Below are positions 43,313 to 54,842 of a stretch of 64,000 bases of DNA, piece by piece (the stretch's first letter is position 1; each line of letters begins with the position of its first letter). The DNA comes from Cephalopachus bancanus (lineage: Eukaryota; Chordata; Mammalia; Primates; Tarsiidae). The stretch is from NCBI GenBank assembly GCA_027257055.1, contig JAPVLO010000182.1:4216001-4280000 (forward strand), given 5' to 3'. The position numbers and the translations under genes were made by a program. The notes beneath the pieces are model-generated. The model saw only the letters and a list, made by a program, of their open reading frames with translations. It ran no database searches and was not told the origin of the DNA.

Positions 43313-45837
43313 TTTTTTTTTTAACTTTTAATTTTTTTATTTTAAATATGTGGGGTATATTTCAGGGTTAGGTGTACAAATGCTCATTATGCAGGTACCC
43401 TTGTTGGTGAGGTGTGCCCCCCTTCCCCAGGCAGACTCCCACTACTGCCAATCCCACCACCCCCCGCCCGTGCGGTTTCCTGCTACTGCCAATCCTTTTC
43501 TTATAGTATGATGATAGTTGTTCAAGGTTCACTTATGAGTAAGAACATGTGATACTCAGTTCTTTGTTTCTGTGAAAGATCACTCAATATCATAGACTCT
43601 AAGGCCATTCAGGTTGCTGCGAAGTTCATGATTTTGTTCTTCTTTATGGCTGCATAATATTCAATTGTGTATGTGTACCACATTTTTTTAATCCAGTCCT
43701 CTTTTGATGGGCAGCATGGTTGGTTCCATGTTCTTGCTATTGTGTCAATGCTGCGATAAATATATGTGTACAGGTATCTTTTTTATAGAGTGATGTGAGT
43801 TCTTCCGGGTATATTCCCATAAGGGGATTGCGAGGTTGCATGGAAGGTCGATTTTTAGATCTTTTAGGAATCGCCACACTGTTTTCCACAGATGCTGTAC
43901 TAGTTTACACTCCCACCAACAGTGTAGAAGTGCTCCCTTTTCACTGCATCCTCTCCAGCATCTGTTATTTTTTGAGTTATTGATGATGGCCATCCTGACT
44001 GGAGTTAGGTGATATTTCAGTGTGGTTTTAATTTGCATTTCTTTGATGACTAGTGAGGCTGAGCATTTTTCCATATATCTGTTGGCTGCTCATATGTCTT
44101 GTTTTGAGAACTGTCTTTTCATATATTTTGCCCACTTTGTAATGGGGCTGATTGTTTTTTTCTTTTTGGCACATTTGAGTTCCTTGTAGATCCTAGATGT
44201 TAGTGAGGCCTTTGCCAGACATACAATTGGAAAATTTTTTTCCCAATCTGTGGCTATCTCCCTGCTTTCTTGATGGTTTCTTTGGCTTTGTAGAAGCTTG
44301 TCAGTTTGATGAAGTCCCACTTGTCTATCTTATCTCTTATGGCATGGGCATTTGGGTTTTGATCAGGAATTGGTTGCCAATTCCAATTTCCATAAGGGTG
44401 TCTCCTGCATTTTCTAAGGTTCTTATAGTTTGAGGTTTTACATTTAGGTCCTTGATCCATTTAGGGTTGATTTTTGTGTGTGGGGATAGGTAAGGGTCTT
44501 ACTTTAATCTTCTGCATGTGATCAACCAGTTTTCAAAGCACCGTTTACTGAATATGTTCTCTTCTCCCCAGAGGTTGATGGTGGAGGCTTTGTCAAAGAT
44601 GAGTTGATTGAGGAAATTAGGTTTGGCTTCTGGAATCTCAATCCTGTTCCATTGGTCTATATGCCTGTTCTTGTACCAATACCAGGTTGTTTGGGTTATT
44701 GTAGGTTTATAATAAAGTATAAAGTCTGGGAGTGTGAAAACTCCCACTTTTTTTTTTCCTTAGGATTGTTTTGGCTATTTATGGTCATTTATGTTTCCAT
44801 ATGAATTCCTGGATATTTGTTTCCAAGTCTGAGAAGACTGCTGCTGGCAATTTAATGGGTGTTGCGTTCAATCTGAAGATTGCCTTAGGTAGGACGGACA
44901 TCTTAACATTGTTGATTCTTCCAATCCATGAGCATGGAATATTTTCCCATTTGCTTGTGCCATCTTTGATTGAGCAGTGTTTTGTTGTTTTCATTGTAAA
45001 GATCTTTCAAGTCACTGGTTAGGAAGATGCCAAGGTGGTTTTTTGTTTTGTTTTGTTTTGTTTTGTTTTGTTTTGTTGTGGGCTATTGTAAATGGGATTG
45101 TGCTTTTTGTTTGGGTTTCTGTTTGTTTATTATTAGTGTATAGAAATGCAATTGTCTTTTGCACATTTATTTTATACCCTGAGACTTTGCCAAAGTCCTT
45201 TATCAGTGCAAGGAAGTTTTTGACAGATTCTCTTGGGTTTTCAAGGTATAGGATCATGTTGTCAGTAAAGAGGGATAACTTGACTTCCTTTTTCCTATTT
45301 GGATACCTCTGATCTCCTCCTCTTGTCTGATTGCTCTAGCTAGGACTTGCAAAACTATGTAGAAAAGGAGGGGTGAGGGTGAGTATCCTTGTCTTGTTCC
45401 AGTTTTCAGGGGAAATTGTTCCAATTTCTATCTGTTTATCAGTATGCTGGCTGTGGGTTTCTAGTAGATGACTCTTGCAATTTTGAGGTATGTTTTTTCT
45501 ATGCCTAGATGTTTGAGGGTTTTTATCAAGAAGGAGTGATGGATTTTATCAAAAGCTTTTTCTGCATCTAATGATATAATCATGTGGTTTTTGTTTTTAC
45601 GTCTATTGATGTATTTAATTACATTTATGGTCTTACGAATGTGGAACCGGCCCTGCATCCCAGGGATTAAGCCTACTTGGTCATGGTGGAAGGTTTTTTG
45701 AGAAGTGTTGTTGAATCCAGTTTGCTAGGATCTTGCTGAGAATTTTAGCAACTATGTGCATCAAGGATATTGACCTGTAGCTCTCTTTCTTTATTGGATC
45801 TTTACCTGGTTTGGTATCAGTGGAATGTTAGCTTCAA
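43313..45837 (-). mobile_element. L1 LINE, 5'-truncated, inserted in an Alu linker
   Basis: Minus-strand 3' UTR and A-tail at the left (TTTTATTTTAAATATGTGGGG). ORF2 runs back into the reverse transcriptase domain: the motif A block [11 protein letters not shown] near 45560, and a block after motif C beginning MILYLENP near 45250. The 5' end lies just upstream of motif A, near 45837. Stops interrupt it. A pentanucleotide GTTTT expansion (45040-45076) lies inside ORF2. The Alu halves on each side show the L1 is younger than that Alu. Confidence 0.9.
45040..45076. repeat. (GTTTT)n expansion inside L1 ORF2
   Basis: About seven GTTTT units, followed by GTTGTGGGC, in L1 sequence that is not repetitive in the other copy (5780-5830 there is a T-run). 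Confidence 0.95.
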
Positions 45838-45972
45838 TTTTTCTTGGTTTATTGTAGAGATGAAGTCTCATCAAGTTGCCCAGGCTGGTCTCGAATTTGT
45901 GGGCTCAGGCAATCCTCTCACCTTGGCCTACTAAAGTGCTGGGATTATAGGCATGAGTCACTGTGCCTGGCT
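45838..45972 (-). mobile_element. Alu left arm, partner of 43064-43226
   Basis: TTTTTCTTGGTTTATTGTAGAGATG to GTCACTGTGCCTGGC in antisense. Confidence 0.85.
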
Positions 45973-45978
45973 GGTGGT

Positions 45979-46503
45979 CCTAAAATTTGAGCCCAAGTGT
46001 GCCTCCAGGAGCTGGATTCTCATTCACTACATTGTATTTTCCACAGTGAAGATTCACTTTGTTGAAGAACTTGTTTATTGACTCTCTCCCTCCAGACTGA
46101 ACATTAGCCAGCTAAGAAATGAGAACAGGTCTCACCTGCTGTTATTGACTCTGCTTTGAAGGGAAATCATCCAGACGTTCCTATTTCAAACTTTCTGACC
46201 TGAAATTGCAGGGCAAACCAATGCTTATATTTGCAACACTCATTTGTGTGAATGAGGAAATCTCAATACTGCGTGACCACAACAAAACCAAGAAATATGC
46301 TGAATAATGAGGTTGATGTCAGGCCGCAGCAGTCATCGGTCTCCCTTATTTTCACATTGTGTGTATCCATTGAAACCGATACACACCAATAAACTTGGTG
46401 ACAAGAAAATGTTACAAACTCAACCTACAGAGTAAATATTATGGTATTGATGTCCACGTAGACCTGTCCTTCCTATTTGGCTCAATGGGTTTTTGTTTTT
46501 TGG
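45979..46503. other. Unclassified sequence
   Basis: No gene or repeat recognised. Confidence 0.4.
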
Positions 46504-46645
46504 GGTTTTTTTTTAGTCGGAGTCTCACTCTGTCACCCAGGCTGGAGGGCAGTCACATGATCACGGCTCACAGCAACCTCGATCTCCTGGGCTCAGGCCA
46601 TCCTTCCGCCTCAGCCTCCTGAGTAGCTGGGAAGCCAGGTGTGTT
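46504..46645 (-). mobile_element. Alu right arm fragment
   Basis: TTTTTTTTTAGTCGGAGTCTC to CTGAGTAGCTGGGAAGCC, then it stops. The left arm is absent. Confidence 0.8.
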
Positions 46646-47190
46646 CAGCTCAAGGTTCTACAGCTAGAATAAAACAAACACTAGAAAAGTGCTTAGGAGT
46701 AAATGAGAGAAATTCAGTGGCTTAAACAAAGAGGGGCTTGTTTTTCTCACATAACAAGCAGTCAGGAGGTAGATGATGTACTGCTGATGGCTGGACAGCT
46801 CTAAAATATCAGGGCCAACATCTCTGTGATTCTCTTGGCCCTTCTCTTATAGGCACAAGAAGGCTGATGGATGTGCAGGCAACACATTCACCCTCCAGAC
46901 GGGAAAAGGAGCAAAAAGAACACCCGCCTCCTTTGTCACTTCTATCAAGAAAGCAAAATGTTCAGAGACGTTTTGCTTTCTCTCACTGGCCCAAACTGTC
47001 AGACAGTTACTTCACATGCAAGGGATGCTGGGAAAATATTTAGCTTTCCCAAGTTGTATAAGCAAGATGGGCAAGAATAAATGAGGTTACAAATGGATGC
47101 TGAGTCAGCCAATATGCAGCCATCTGCCACGAAGAGAAACAGAGTTCCCGGATTACTTTGAGATAATGCTACCCATGTACCCATTAAAAA
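46646..47190. other. Unclassified, possibly an ancient repeat
   Basis: TCAGTGGCTTAAACAAAGAGG, TTTTTCTCACATAACAAGCAG and CAAGGGATGCTGGGAAAATATTTAGC resemble an old mammalian interspersed repeat that I cannot name. Confidence 0.35.
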
Positions 47191-48178
47191 CTTTTGATTA
47201 ATTATTGATTGTGCACCTAACGCTGCACTAGAGGCTAGGAAGTCTTGGAAGTTTGGTTGTAGAGGCTTTTCTGACCCAAAGAAAGCTCATTAGATGAGCT
47301 TGCTAGACAAATGTTCACAGTGCTAAGGACTCATGGGAAATTCTCAAGCTCCACATTTATTTAAAATACAAGAGTTGGATTTCTATGGACATTTTAAACT
47401 TTAGAGTTCTCTGGTTCTAGAATATTCTGTCCCTGCTTCAATGTCACTGTCAGTGCTATTGTCAGCAGCATGCAATGACCCATGTTTTCCCAGCAGCTTA
47501 AGCAATCTTTGCATTAATTTGATATGATGGAGGCCATCAAAATGTTGCCTGAAAATTGTATTTTAAAGGGAAGCAGCATCACAAGCTTAAGAAGCAAGAA
47601 CAGATGGCAGAAGCTTGGAAAAGAAAAAAAGTCAACACAAATAAAAAAAAAATAAGGACTTAAGACTCAAAGCTAACATTACTAGGCAATTCATTAACAT
47701 ATATTTTCATCCCACACTTCTATTCCTGGTCAGACCCCTCTCAGGAACAAGTTTTTCAGAACATCTGTTTCTGAAGGTTAGTTGCTCCTTGTACACCTCA
47801 GATGCTTATGCTGAGTGATCATGTGAAGGAGTGAGACTTTCACACTCAAGAAATCCTCAGCGAGCACCCATTATGTTCCATTTGAACATAAACATGAAAT
47901 ACGCCTTGGTCTCTTACCTTAGGATGCTTACGTCTGCGGGGAGAGATGGACACTTTGACGAAAGTTGTTCAGGAATTGTGGACCAAACATGATGGAAATA
48001 TTGGGAGACAAAGGCAATCCTGCCTGGTGCAGGGGTGGGGGCAAAGAGTGAGTAGGTGGTGAAGAAATAGAGTCTTCACAGGCAGCGGAAAGGTAACTTT
48101 CGAGTGGTGCCACGTGAACAAAGGCATGGAAATATATTTGGAAAATTGCACGTCATTTTGTGCATCTTCTAGATAGAA
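47191..48178. other. Unclassified sequence
   Basis: About 1 kb without recognised elements. Confidence 0.4.
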
Positions 48179-48720
48179 CAGGAGTGTCTAAGCTTTTGAC
48201 TTCCCCGGGCCTCACTGAGCTACCTTTTGGCTTCCCTGGGCCACATCGAATAAAGAGGAATTGTCTTGGGTTGCCCATGAATCATATAATATAGTTAGTG
48301 TATGTACATAGTTACTTCTTTTATTTTTTTATATTTTTATCATAGAGTTTAGAAAAAATGAGAACAATATAAAACTAATGGGAAACTTGACTTGTTTTTG
48401 TAAAACTTATCTATCCTTGTCTGGGCCAATGAAAGTAGTTGCAATTCTTAGTGAGTCCTCAAGGTGCTCCTCAAAAATATTTGTATGAATTTTGCCCTTC
48501 GTGTGCTTCATAACTGAAAACAGTTGCTCACACATATAAGTATTGGCAAAAAGCGATGTCAGGAATAAGGTGTGACTGTGAACTTCAAAAATGGAACTAC
48601 GCATGGGATTACAAAGAAAAGAAACACTAAAAAAACATGATGTTAAAAGATTTTGTGGGGCCGCCCCCTAGCTGTCTTGGGCCACATGTGGCCCATGGGC
48701 CATGGGTCGAACAGGCCTGT
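48179..48720 (-). mobile_element. hAT DNA transposon remnant with transposase C-terminus
   Basis: Left end CAGGAGTGTCTAAGC and right end (complement) CAGGCCTGTTCGACC are imperfect terminal repeats. The possible 8-bp target duplication AGATAGAA versus TCCTAGAA matches at 5 positions. GGCCACATGTGGCCCATGGGCC near the right end is the GC-rich subterminal block seen in this type of hAT. A minus-strand frame (48407-48604) carries the hAT dimerisation region. Confidence 0.8.
48407..48604 (-). pseudogene. hAT transposase C-terminal (dimerisation) fragment
   Basis: A 65-residue open frame contains YMCEQLFSVMKHTKGKIH and EEHLEDSLRIATT, the pattern of the hAT C-terminal dimerisation domain also found in domesticated relatives such as the GTF2IRD2 C-terminus. 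The zinc finger and catalytic residues are absent, so it is a relic. A short retained frame could be chance. Confidence 0.75.
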
Positions 48721-49429
48721 CCTAGAACATAGGTCCAAGGGCAGGGGGTGAGGGAGGGGCCTGGAGAGCTTAGCTCATCTGAAAGTGTTTTGGTTGACTT
48801 GCACATAAGAGGAGAGGCCTGGACACCAAGGCAGACTATGCTGGATATCCGTTCCTGGTGGTTTGTTTTTGCAACAAACTTTTATTTCTACCTTTATCTC
48901 TGCCCTTCATCACTGGGGCAAGAAGCCTGAAAACCACTCATCACAAATTTTACCTTCAGGGTCCTGAACGTCATAATTTTCAGTCAATGAAATGCACTTG
49001 CTTGAGAACTGGAGATGAACAGAAGTCAGAAGCAAGCTGTGTGACTTTGTCGCTCTGGTAGTAGCTTGTAGATATGTGGGCTTTGGCAAAAATGATTGAC
49101 AACATTCTCAAAGCACTCCTCTCACCTATTCCCTTCACTGCCATAGGACATCTGTTGACCATCAGTGGCAGTTCCCTGCAGTTTTCTGACATGGGGGGGG
49201 TAACAGCAACTTCTAGATCTGAAGGACCACAGCTGAGCCTAGTGTCACTCTGCTTGAAATACCAGGAGTAGCTTCTCTCTATGGTTTTGGGGCTGAATGC
49301 TTTATTTAGAAAAGCCTTTCTCCTGTCTAGATCAATTTATTCATTTGCTTCAACATATATTTATTAAGTGCTTTCTATGTGCCAGCCACTGTGAAACTAA
49401 ATCCTCCTGAATGTTCTTCTAGTACTTCC
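48721..49429. other. Unclassified; antisense L2 end near 49330
   Basis: 49326-49390 (TTTATTCATTTGCTTCAAC, AAGTGCTTTCTATGTGCCAGCC) is L2/MIR-like. Nothing else is recognised. Confidence 0.4.
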
Positions 49430-50170
49430 TTGCCATATGATTATTATTTTGTATTTAAGTCTTTGATTGATTAGGAATTTATTTCAGGGTATGGTGTGAA
49501 CTGGCATCTGACTTATTTTTATTTTTCTGCAAAAAAAAAAAGAGCAAATTGTTTCAGTGCTATATCCTAACTTGTTCACCCTTTCCTGGTGACTTGAAAT
49601 GATACTTCTAGCATATACTAATTCCCATAGCTGAATGATAATTTCCATACATAAATGTCTGCGAGCCTTTTTTTAGTTATCCTGTTATGGTGCCAGCACC
49701 ATACTGTTTTAATTACCATAAATTTGTAATATATTTGAAATCTTGTAGCACAAGATTTTCTTAATACAATCTTGGCACAAGATTATCCATGCACAATGGA
49801 TGAATTTTAGAATCAACCAAAATTGATGGGAAACTTCTCTTGTAATTTTGAATGGAATGATATTAAAATAAAGATTAACTTAGGGAGAGTCCCTGTCTCT
49901 TTGCAATATTGTTCCCATGCAAAAATCTGATGTCACTCCTTTTAGTCAAGTCTTTTTTAGGATCTTCAATAACATATTATAATTCCTTCAGGTCTTGAAC
50001 ATATCTTGATAAGAGTATTCCCCAGTTGTTAATAATTTTAGTTGCTACGTGAAAGTATCTTTTCCGCATTTCACTTACTAATTGAATATTGTTTATGTGT
50101 AGGAGAGCTGTTTCTCATGTTTTCTGAAATGGCTCCAATATTTTTCCAGTTGTTTTTCTTAGATATTCTA
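49430..50170 (-). mobile_element. L1M LINE fragment
   Basis: Plus strand antisense ORF2: GTCTTTGATTGATTAGGAATTTATTTCAGG, GTGCCAGCACCATACTG, CTTGTAATTTTGAATGGAATG, GAGTCCCTGTCTCTTTGC and TCTTGAACATATCTTGATAAG. Highly diverged with rearrangements. Confidence 0.65.
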
Positions 50171-50194
50171 AGATGTTACAGATAAAACTACATT

Positions 50195-50345
50195 GGGCTT
50201 ACTCTTCGACAGGTTTCTAAGCATGTTACATCCATGATCTCATTTAATTCTAGCAATCACCTTATGTGGCGGTCACTATTATGACTCCTGTTTTGTAGCT
50301 GAGAGTTCAAGTGGCATGCCAACAAAAGCAACACAGTGATGACTA
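50195..50345 (+). mobile_element. MIR SINE fragment
   Basis: GGGCTTACTCTTCGACAGG, ATGATCTCATTTAATTCTAGC and ATGACTCCTGTTTTGTAGC follow MIR in sense. Confidence 0.65.
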
Positions 50346-50859
50346 TGACTAAAGAGTTGTCAGCATTACTAAATTTGTAAATAATCTATTACTTACAAAG
50401 AACCACAGATTTGCCTCCTTTTCTACAATAGGTTTGCCTCATCTTGTTTCTTTTTTGTCATGTTACATTGACCAAAACTCCAAGAATATTGTTGACAAGT
50501 ATCACAGGACTGGAACTAGGATGAGACTAGGAGTTACCTATCTACCTTTGGTGCAGAACTTTGGCAGGCACCAAAGCTCAGGAAACAAAACAAGGAAGAT
50601 TTTAATGAATCTTAGAGCCATGTGAGAGCTGGGAGCAAAGGGAGAAATCAGGAATACTGATCCTGTCTTTAACTGTATATTCTGTTCTTCAAATTTTTTT
50701 TGCATTAATTTTGATTTTGAAAAATATTGTATTAAAATGGCACTTATTTTATTTATCATTGACTTTATGAGCACTTCTTAAATTTTACCTCTCAGTTAGG
50801 ATTTTCACTCACATAACCATAGTTTCAGCTCCAAAGAATCTGTAGAGTGTTTTTCCAAA

Positions 50860-51095
50860 CTCTGATGAGAAGGCTTTTCTGTTTCTTTGCTCAGTATAAT
50901 GTTTGTTGTGAGTTTTTTGTTTTCATATATCCTTTATACATTAAGAATTTTCCTTTTATTCCTGGTTTACTGAACATTTTTATTAGGAATGGTCATTGAC
51001 ATTTAACAAGCACTTTGATAGCATCCATCAAAATGATCAGAGAGTATTTCTCCTTTAATCTAAGACAATAGCAAATTACATAGATAACACTAAGT
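50860..51095 (-). mobile_element. L1M LINE fragment, diverged
   Basis: TTTATTCCTGGTTTACTGAAC, TTTTTATTAGGAATGGTC and CATCCATCAAAATGATCAGAGAG resemble antisense L1 ORF2 near reverse transcriptase motif A. Possibly the continuation of the copy at 49430. Confidence 0.45.
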
Positions 51096-51099
51096 CAAG

Positions 51100-51212
51100 T
51101 TATTTCTTAATGTTTTGTTATCAGAGTAAACCATGATTCTCTTTATGGATAAATTGTTTTCTCTAATTTGGATTATATCTTTGGGTGAAATTCTCATGAG
51201 TGCAATTAGGGG
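51100..51212 (+). repeat. Local duplication, copy 1
   Basis: TTTCTTAATGTTTTGTTATC through CTAATTTGGATTATATCTTTGGG to CATGAGTGCAATTAGG. It is roughly 80% similar over about 110 bases to 51970-52085 in the same orientation. Confidence 0.8.
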
Positions 51213-51784
51213 GTTGCCATTTTATTTTAAATCTCTCATTTTGAGCTAGTCCCAGATGAAGCACTTTTTGATTTTTTTAAAAAAGCTATTATCAATAGTG
51301 GCAGTCTTCTTTCACCGGTGGTCTGGGGGATTTTGACATACGTTCATCTCCTAGTGTCTCTTATTGTCTTCTGTCATGGCTCGTGTATGAGTGAAGGCTG
51401 GCAGAACTGACAGTACAATAACTGGTAGCTGATGGGCTCTTTCAATACCGCTTATGGGAAATCAAAGAAAATTCCCACCTTTGGCAGGAGGCTGGCCGGG
51501 GAATTTACGACGGCAGAATCTCCTCATATGTCTAAATGCAGCAGAAAAATAAAAAATAAAACTGGAGCTTAAGAGTGAGAAAAGGTGGCCACCTCTTTGA
51601 TGTCTTGTCTTCCTGTCTTGGCTGGGAGTAAGGATGATTTCATAGCTGACTCATCAAGGACGGTTCAGTCTCTTCTCTCTTTCCTGCCCGGAGAGATCGG
51701 TTGACTGATTAATTAGGCGCATCCATGTGAAGCCCTGCATTGGCATCAAACTCCCGCATGCCGTGAAAGCAAAGAAAGCAAACA
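51213..51784. other. Unclassified sequence
   Basis: No gene or repeat recognised between the first duplicated segment and the L1 end. Confidence 0.4.
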
Positions 51785-51960
51785 AGTAAGAGACACTGGA
51801 GACAGGGCAGGGTGGAAGGTGGGGGGGGGTGAGGGATGAGAAATTACTCAATGGGTACCCTGTACATTATTCGGGCGATGGATACATTAGAAGCCCAGGC
51901 TTCACCCGACCCAATATATCCATGTAACAAATCGACACTTGCACCCAATATATATTTATG
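51785..51960 (+). mobile_element. L1 3' end fragment of an older L1 type
   Basis: GAGGGATGAGAAATTACTC, TACCCTGTACATTATTCGGGCG, AGCCCAGGCTTCACCCGACCC and ATATATCCATGTAACAAATCG match the sense 3' UTR of L1MA/L1PB-type elements. It differs from the lineage-specific L1 3' ends elsewhere in this window. Confidence 0.8.
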
Positions 51961-51969
51961 TATTTTTAA

Positions 51970-52085
51970 CGTGATTGCTGATTTCTCGATGTTTTGTTAT
52001 CATAAGTAAACCATGATCCTATTTGTGGATTAATTATCTTCTCTAATTTAGATGATATCTTTGGGTAAAATTCACATGAGTGGAG
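51970..52085 (+). repeat. Local duplication, copy 2
   Basis: Shares TGTTTTGTTATC, AGTAAACCATGAT, TCTCTAATTT and ATATCTTTGGGT with 51100-51212. It begins directly after the L1 3' end. Confidence 0.8.
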
Positions 52086-52463
52086 TGAATGGGTGACCCA
52101 TGATGGGGCAGTGAACTAGGAACACAGCTCAAGCTGACGAAGCAGGGGTTTAGTTTGTCTCCGTGGCTCTATCTACTGCACTTAGAATGAAGGCCAGCAC
52201 ACAGGAGTACTCAGTGAATACCCGCTGATGAAGGAAAGAATAAATCACTAAGTCCTGCTAGGCAGCGCCATCCAGGACAGAGCCAAGGACAAGAAGTATG
52301 AGAAGTGCTCAGAAAATCCAGTTGAGATGGTGTGATGAGTACCAAGGGAAGAGTGTTTTAAGTGGAGGGCATGGACAACATTGCAGTAAATGTTGCTGAG
52401 AAGGCATCGCAATCACAAAACATTCAACCATCAGTTTAAAAAAAAAGCCCCAGCAATGACATA
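52086..52463. other. Unclassified sequence
   Basis: 52190-52245 has a weak MIR/L2-end flavour (CAGGAGTACTCAGTGAATACC). Nothing else is recognised. Confidence 0.35.
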
Positions 52464-52480
52464 AAAAGTAAGCATTTTTA

Positions 52481-52763
52481 TTTTTGAGTCGGAGTCTCAC
52501 TCTGTCGCCCAGACTGAAGTGCAGTGGCCGCTCCCGGCCACCGCAGCCTCGACCTGCTGGGCTCCTGCGATCCTTCCGCCTCAGCCTTCTGAGTAGCTGG
52601 AACTACAGGCGCACGCTACCACGCCCAGCTAATTTTTGATTTATTGTAGAGATGAGGTCTCGCCAAGTTGCCCAGGCAGGTCTCGAACCCGTGGGCTCAG
52701 GCAATCCACTCACCTCAGCCTCCCAAAGCGCTGGGATTACAGGCTGAGCCACCGAGCCCGGCT
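52481..52763 (-). mobile_element. Alu, young subfamily (no 5-bp deletion)
   Basis: Antisense dimer with GTGGCCGCTCCCGGCCAC and an intact CGCCAAGTTGCCCAGG left arm. Duplication AAAAG(T/C)AAGCATTTTTA at 52464-52480 and 52764-52780 (16 of 17). Confidence 0.95.
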
Positions 52764-52780
52764 AAAAGCAAGCATTTTTA

Positions 52781-53299
52781 CTGGTGGTTGATATTTGGTG
52801 CATGAGAGGAAGTTCAGAGAGAGATGGTCTAAGATTGGGCAGTGCCCAACAATGCCACCAGAGAGACCCAGCTTTTTCTTTCTCTGTCTTTTCCATTCAC
52901 AATGTGTTGTATTTCCTCCTTGTGTCGCAAAATAGCTGCCACACCTCCAGGTATTGTGCCCATATCCGCAGCAGAGAAAGTGGGGACGGGCAAAAGGGTA
53001 AGGAGCAGACCAGCTAAGTTTGTCTATTTTCTCCAGAAACTCAAAGACTTTCCCGTCGCAAGCTTTCATTTTCCTTTCTTTGATGAGATCTAAGTCATAC
53101 GGTCACCTCTAGAGCAATTCCTGACCAGAAGCCTTGAGAGGAAAGCATGATCTCAGTCCATTAGATTCATTCTTTGTGGCTAGGAAGGGGCTCTCCCTGG
53201 GATCAAGGGGTCCCCAAGAGTGGCTGAAAAAACCGAAATTCTGTTGGTGGGAAAGAGGGAGGATGGATGATGCATCGACCATGGAGGGTGTCTGTTACA
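52781..53299. other. Unclassified sequence
   Basis: No gene or repeat recognised. Confidence 0.4.
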
Positions 53300-53313
53300 G
53301 ACATGACATTTTT

Positions 53314-53600
53314 TTTTTGAGTTGGAGTCTCACTCTGTCGCCCAGACTGGAGTGCAGTGGCCACTTTCGGCCACCGCAGCCTCGCCTGCTGGGCTCCGGC
53401 AATCCTTCCGCCTCCACCTTCTGAGTCGCCGGAATTACAGGCGCGCGCTACCACGCCCGGCTGGGTTTTTTTTTATTATTATTTATTGTAGAGATGAGGT
53501 CTCGCTGCCCAGGCGGGTCTCGAACCCGCCGGCTCAGGCAATCCACTCACCTCAGCCTCCCAAAGGCGCGGGATGACAGGCTGAGCCACCGAGCCCGGCT
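53314..53600 (-). mobile_element. Alu, young subfamily with 5-bp deletion
   Basis: Antisense dimer with CGCTGCCCAGGCGGGTCTCG. GAC(A/G)TGACATTTTT flanks it at 53300-53313 and 53601-53614 (13 of 14). Confidence 0.95.
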
Positions 53601-53624
53601 GACGTGACATTTTTAAAAGACTCA

Positions 53625-53790
53625 CATGGAACCAGCTGCGTAATGTGTGGAGCCCAGTGCAACACGAGAGTTCAGAATCTCTTGTTCAAAAATTATTAAG
53701 AATTTTGAGACAGCCACAGTGGAGCATCAAGCCAGTCAAGGGCCCTTCTGAGTTCAGGGCCCCTACCACACCCATGAAGTCAGCCCCAGC
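53625..53790. repeat. Probable ancient repeat, not named
   Basis: GGAGCCCAGTGCAACACGAG, GTTCAAAAATTATTAAGAATTTTGAGAC and GCATCAAGCCAGTCAAGGGCCC resemble an old mammalian repeat. Confidence 0.4.
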
Positions 53791-54828
53791 CTCAGCGCTG
53801 TCCCTCGAGCTGGGCAGGTGGAGAGCACGGCTCAGCTCCGGCGAATGGAGAGGGCCAAAGGAAGGAGAATGCAGCAGGCTGAGGAATGAATGGGAGATGA
53901 GGAAGTAGGACTCCTTGGAAAAATGGACACAGGAGAACGGCGACAAAACAGAGGACAAGAAGAGGGCAGTGACGGCCAAGTGCACCCAGCAAACTGCTGC
54001 GCTGGCGTCTCCTGTCTTTTTGGTTGGGGCCGGCGTGGGCTGGAGCCTGGGGTGGCTTTCACCTGAGGCGGGCGGGAGAGGAGCTGTGGCTCAGAGCGGC
54101 ACTCGAGCCACCTCAAGGCTCAGGTCACCCCAGAGTAGGAAGCCCTGCGTCTCGAGAGCTGGGTTCCAATCCATTCCTGCTCTGGACCAGCCAAACTCCG
54201 AATCACTGTGGTCGGTTAGCTCACTTGTCAACCGACGCTAGCGAAACGCGTCACGCAGCTCTCAGGAGGGTGACTTGCTACAAAGAGCAGGCAAGATTGT
54301 CGTCCTCTGAGCAGACGCTCCCCTCCTGCCAATCCCTACCGCACTTGACCCAAGGCTCTCAACACCAATTTAAAGGAAGGGGGTCAACTTTAAGAGAGTC
54401 TATGACTATGTAACGACACCTTCCGCATGAGGGGTGGGTGGGATGTGCCGGAGTGGTGCACACAGAGGAGGAGGTAGGTGGTATCTGTTTCCACAGAGCC
54501 ATCCTGCTCCCACCCACCCCCACTTTCGTCATCCATCAGGAGGCTTGGGCCCAGGGCTGATGCCATTCGGTGATGTCACCCCCATCAGTGCCCGGAGACA
54601 TAAATTTCATTTCCCAGAAGATGCAGCAGACAGTAGCCTCTGGGCAAACAGTGACTCTAGCAATAAATATTGGCAGAGGAGAGAGACCTTTAATGGAAAC
54701 GCTTTGTGAGCCTAGAGCAGCCAGGCCGTAAATCCCAAAACAAGAGGGGCTTCAGACTTTGGATCAGAAGAATAGATTCATCAGCAGCAGGATAAATCAT
54801 TCCAAAGCCAATCTGAAGGAATTAAAAT
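53791..54828. other. Unclassified sequence, moderately CpG-containing
   Basis: About 1 kb with no recognised repeat. CpGs cluster loosely at 53990-54260. Frames at 53832-54413 have no known motif. Confidence 0.4.
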
Positions 54829-54842
54829 ATAAGTATAAATTT

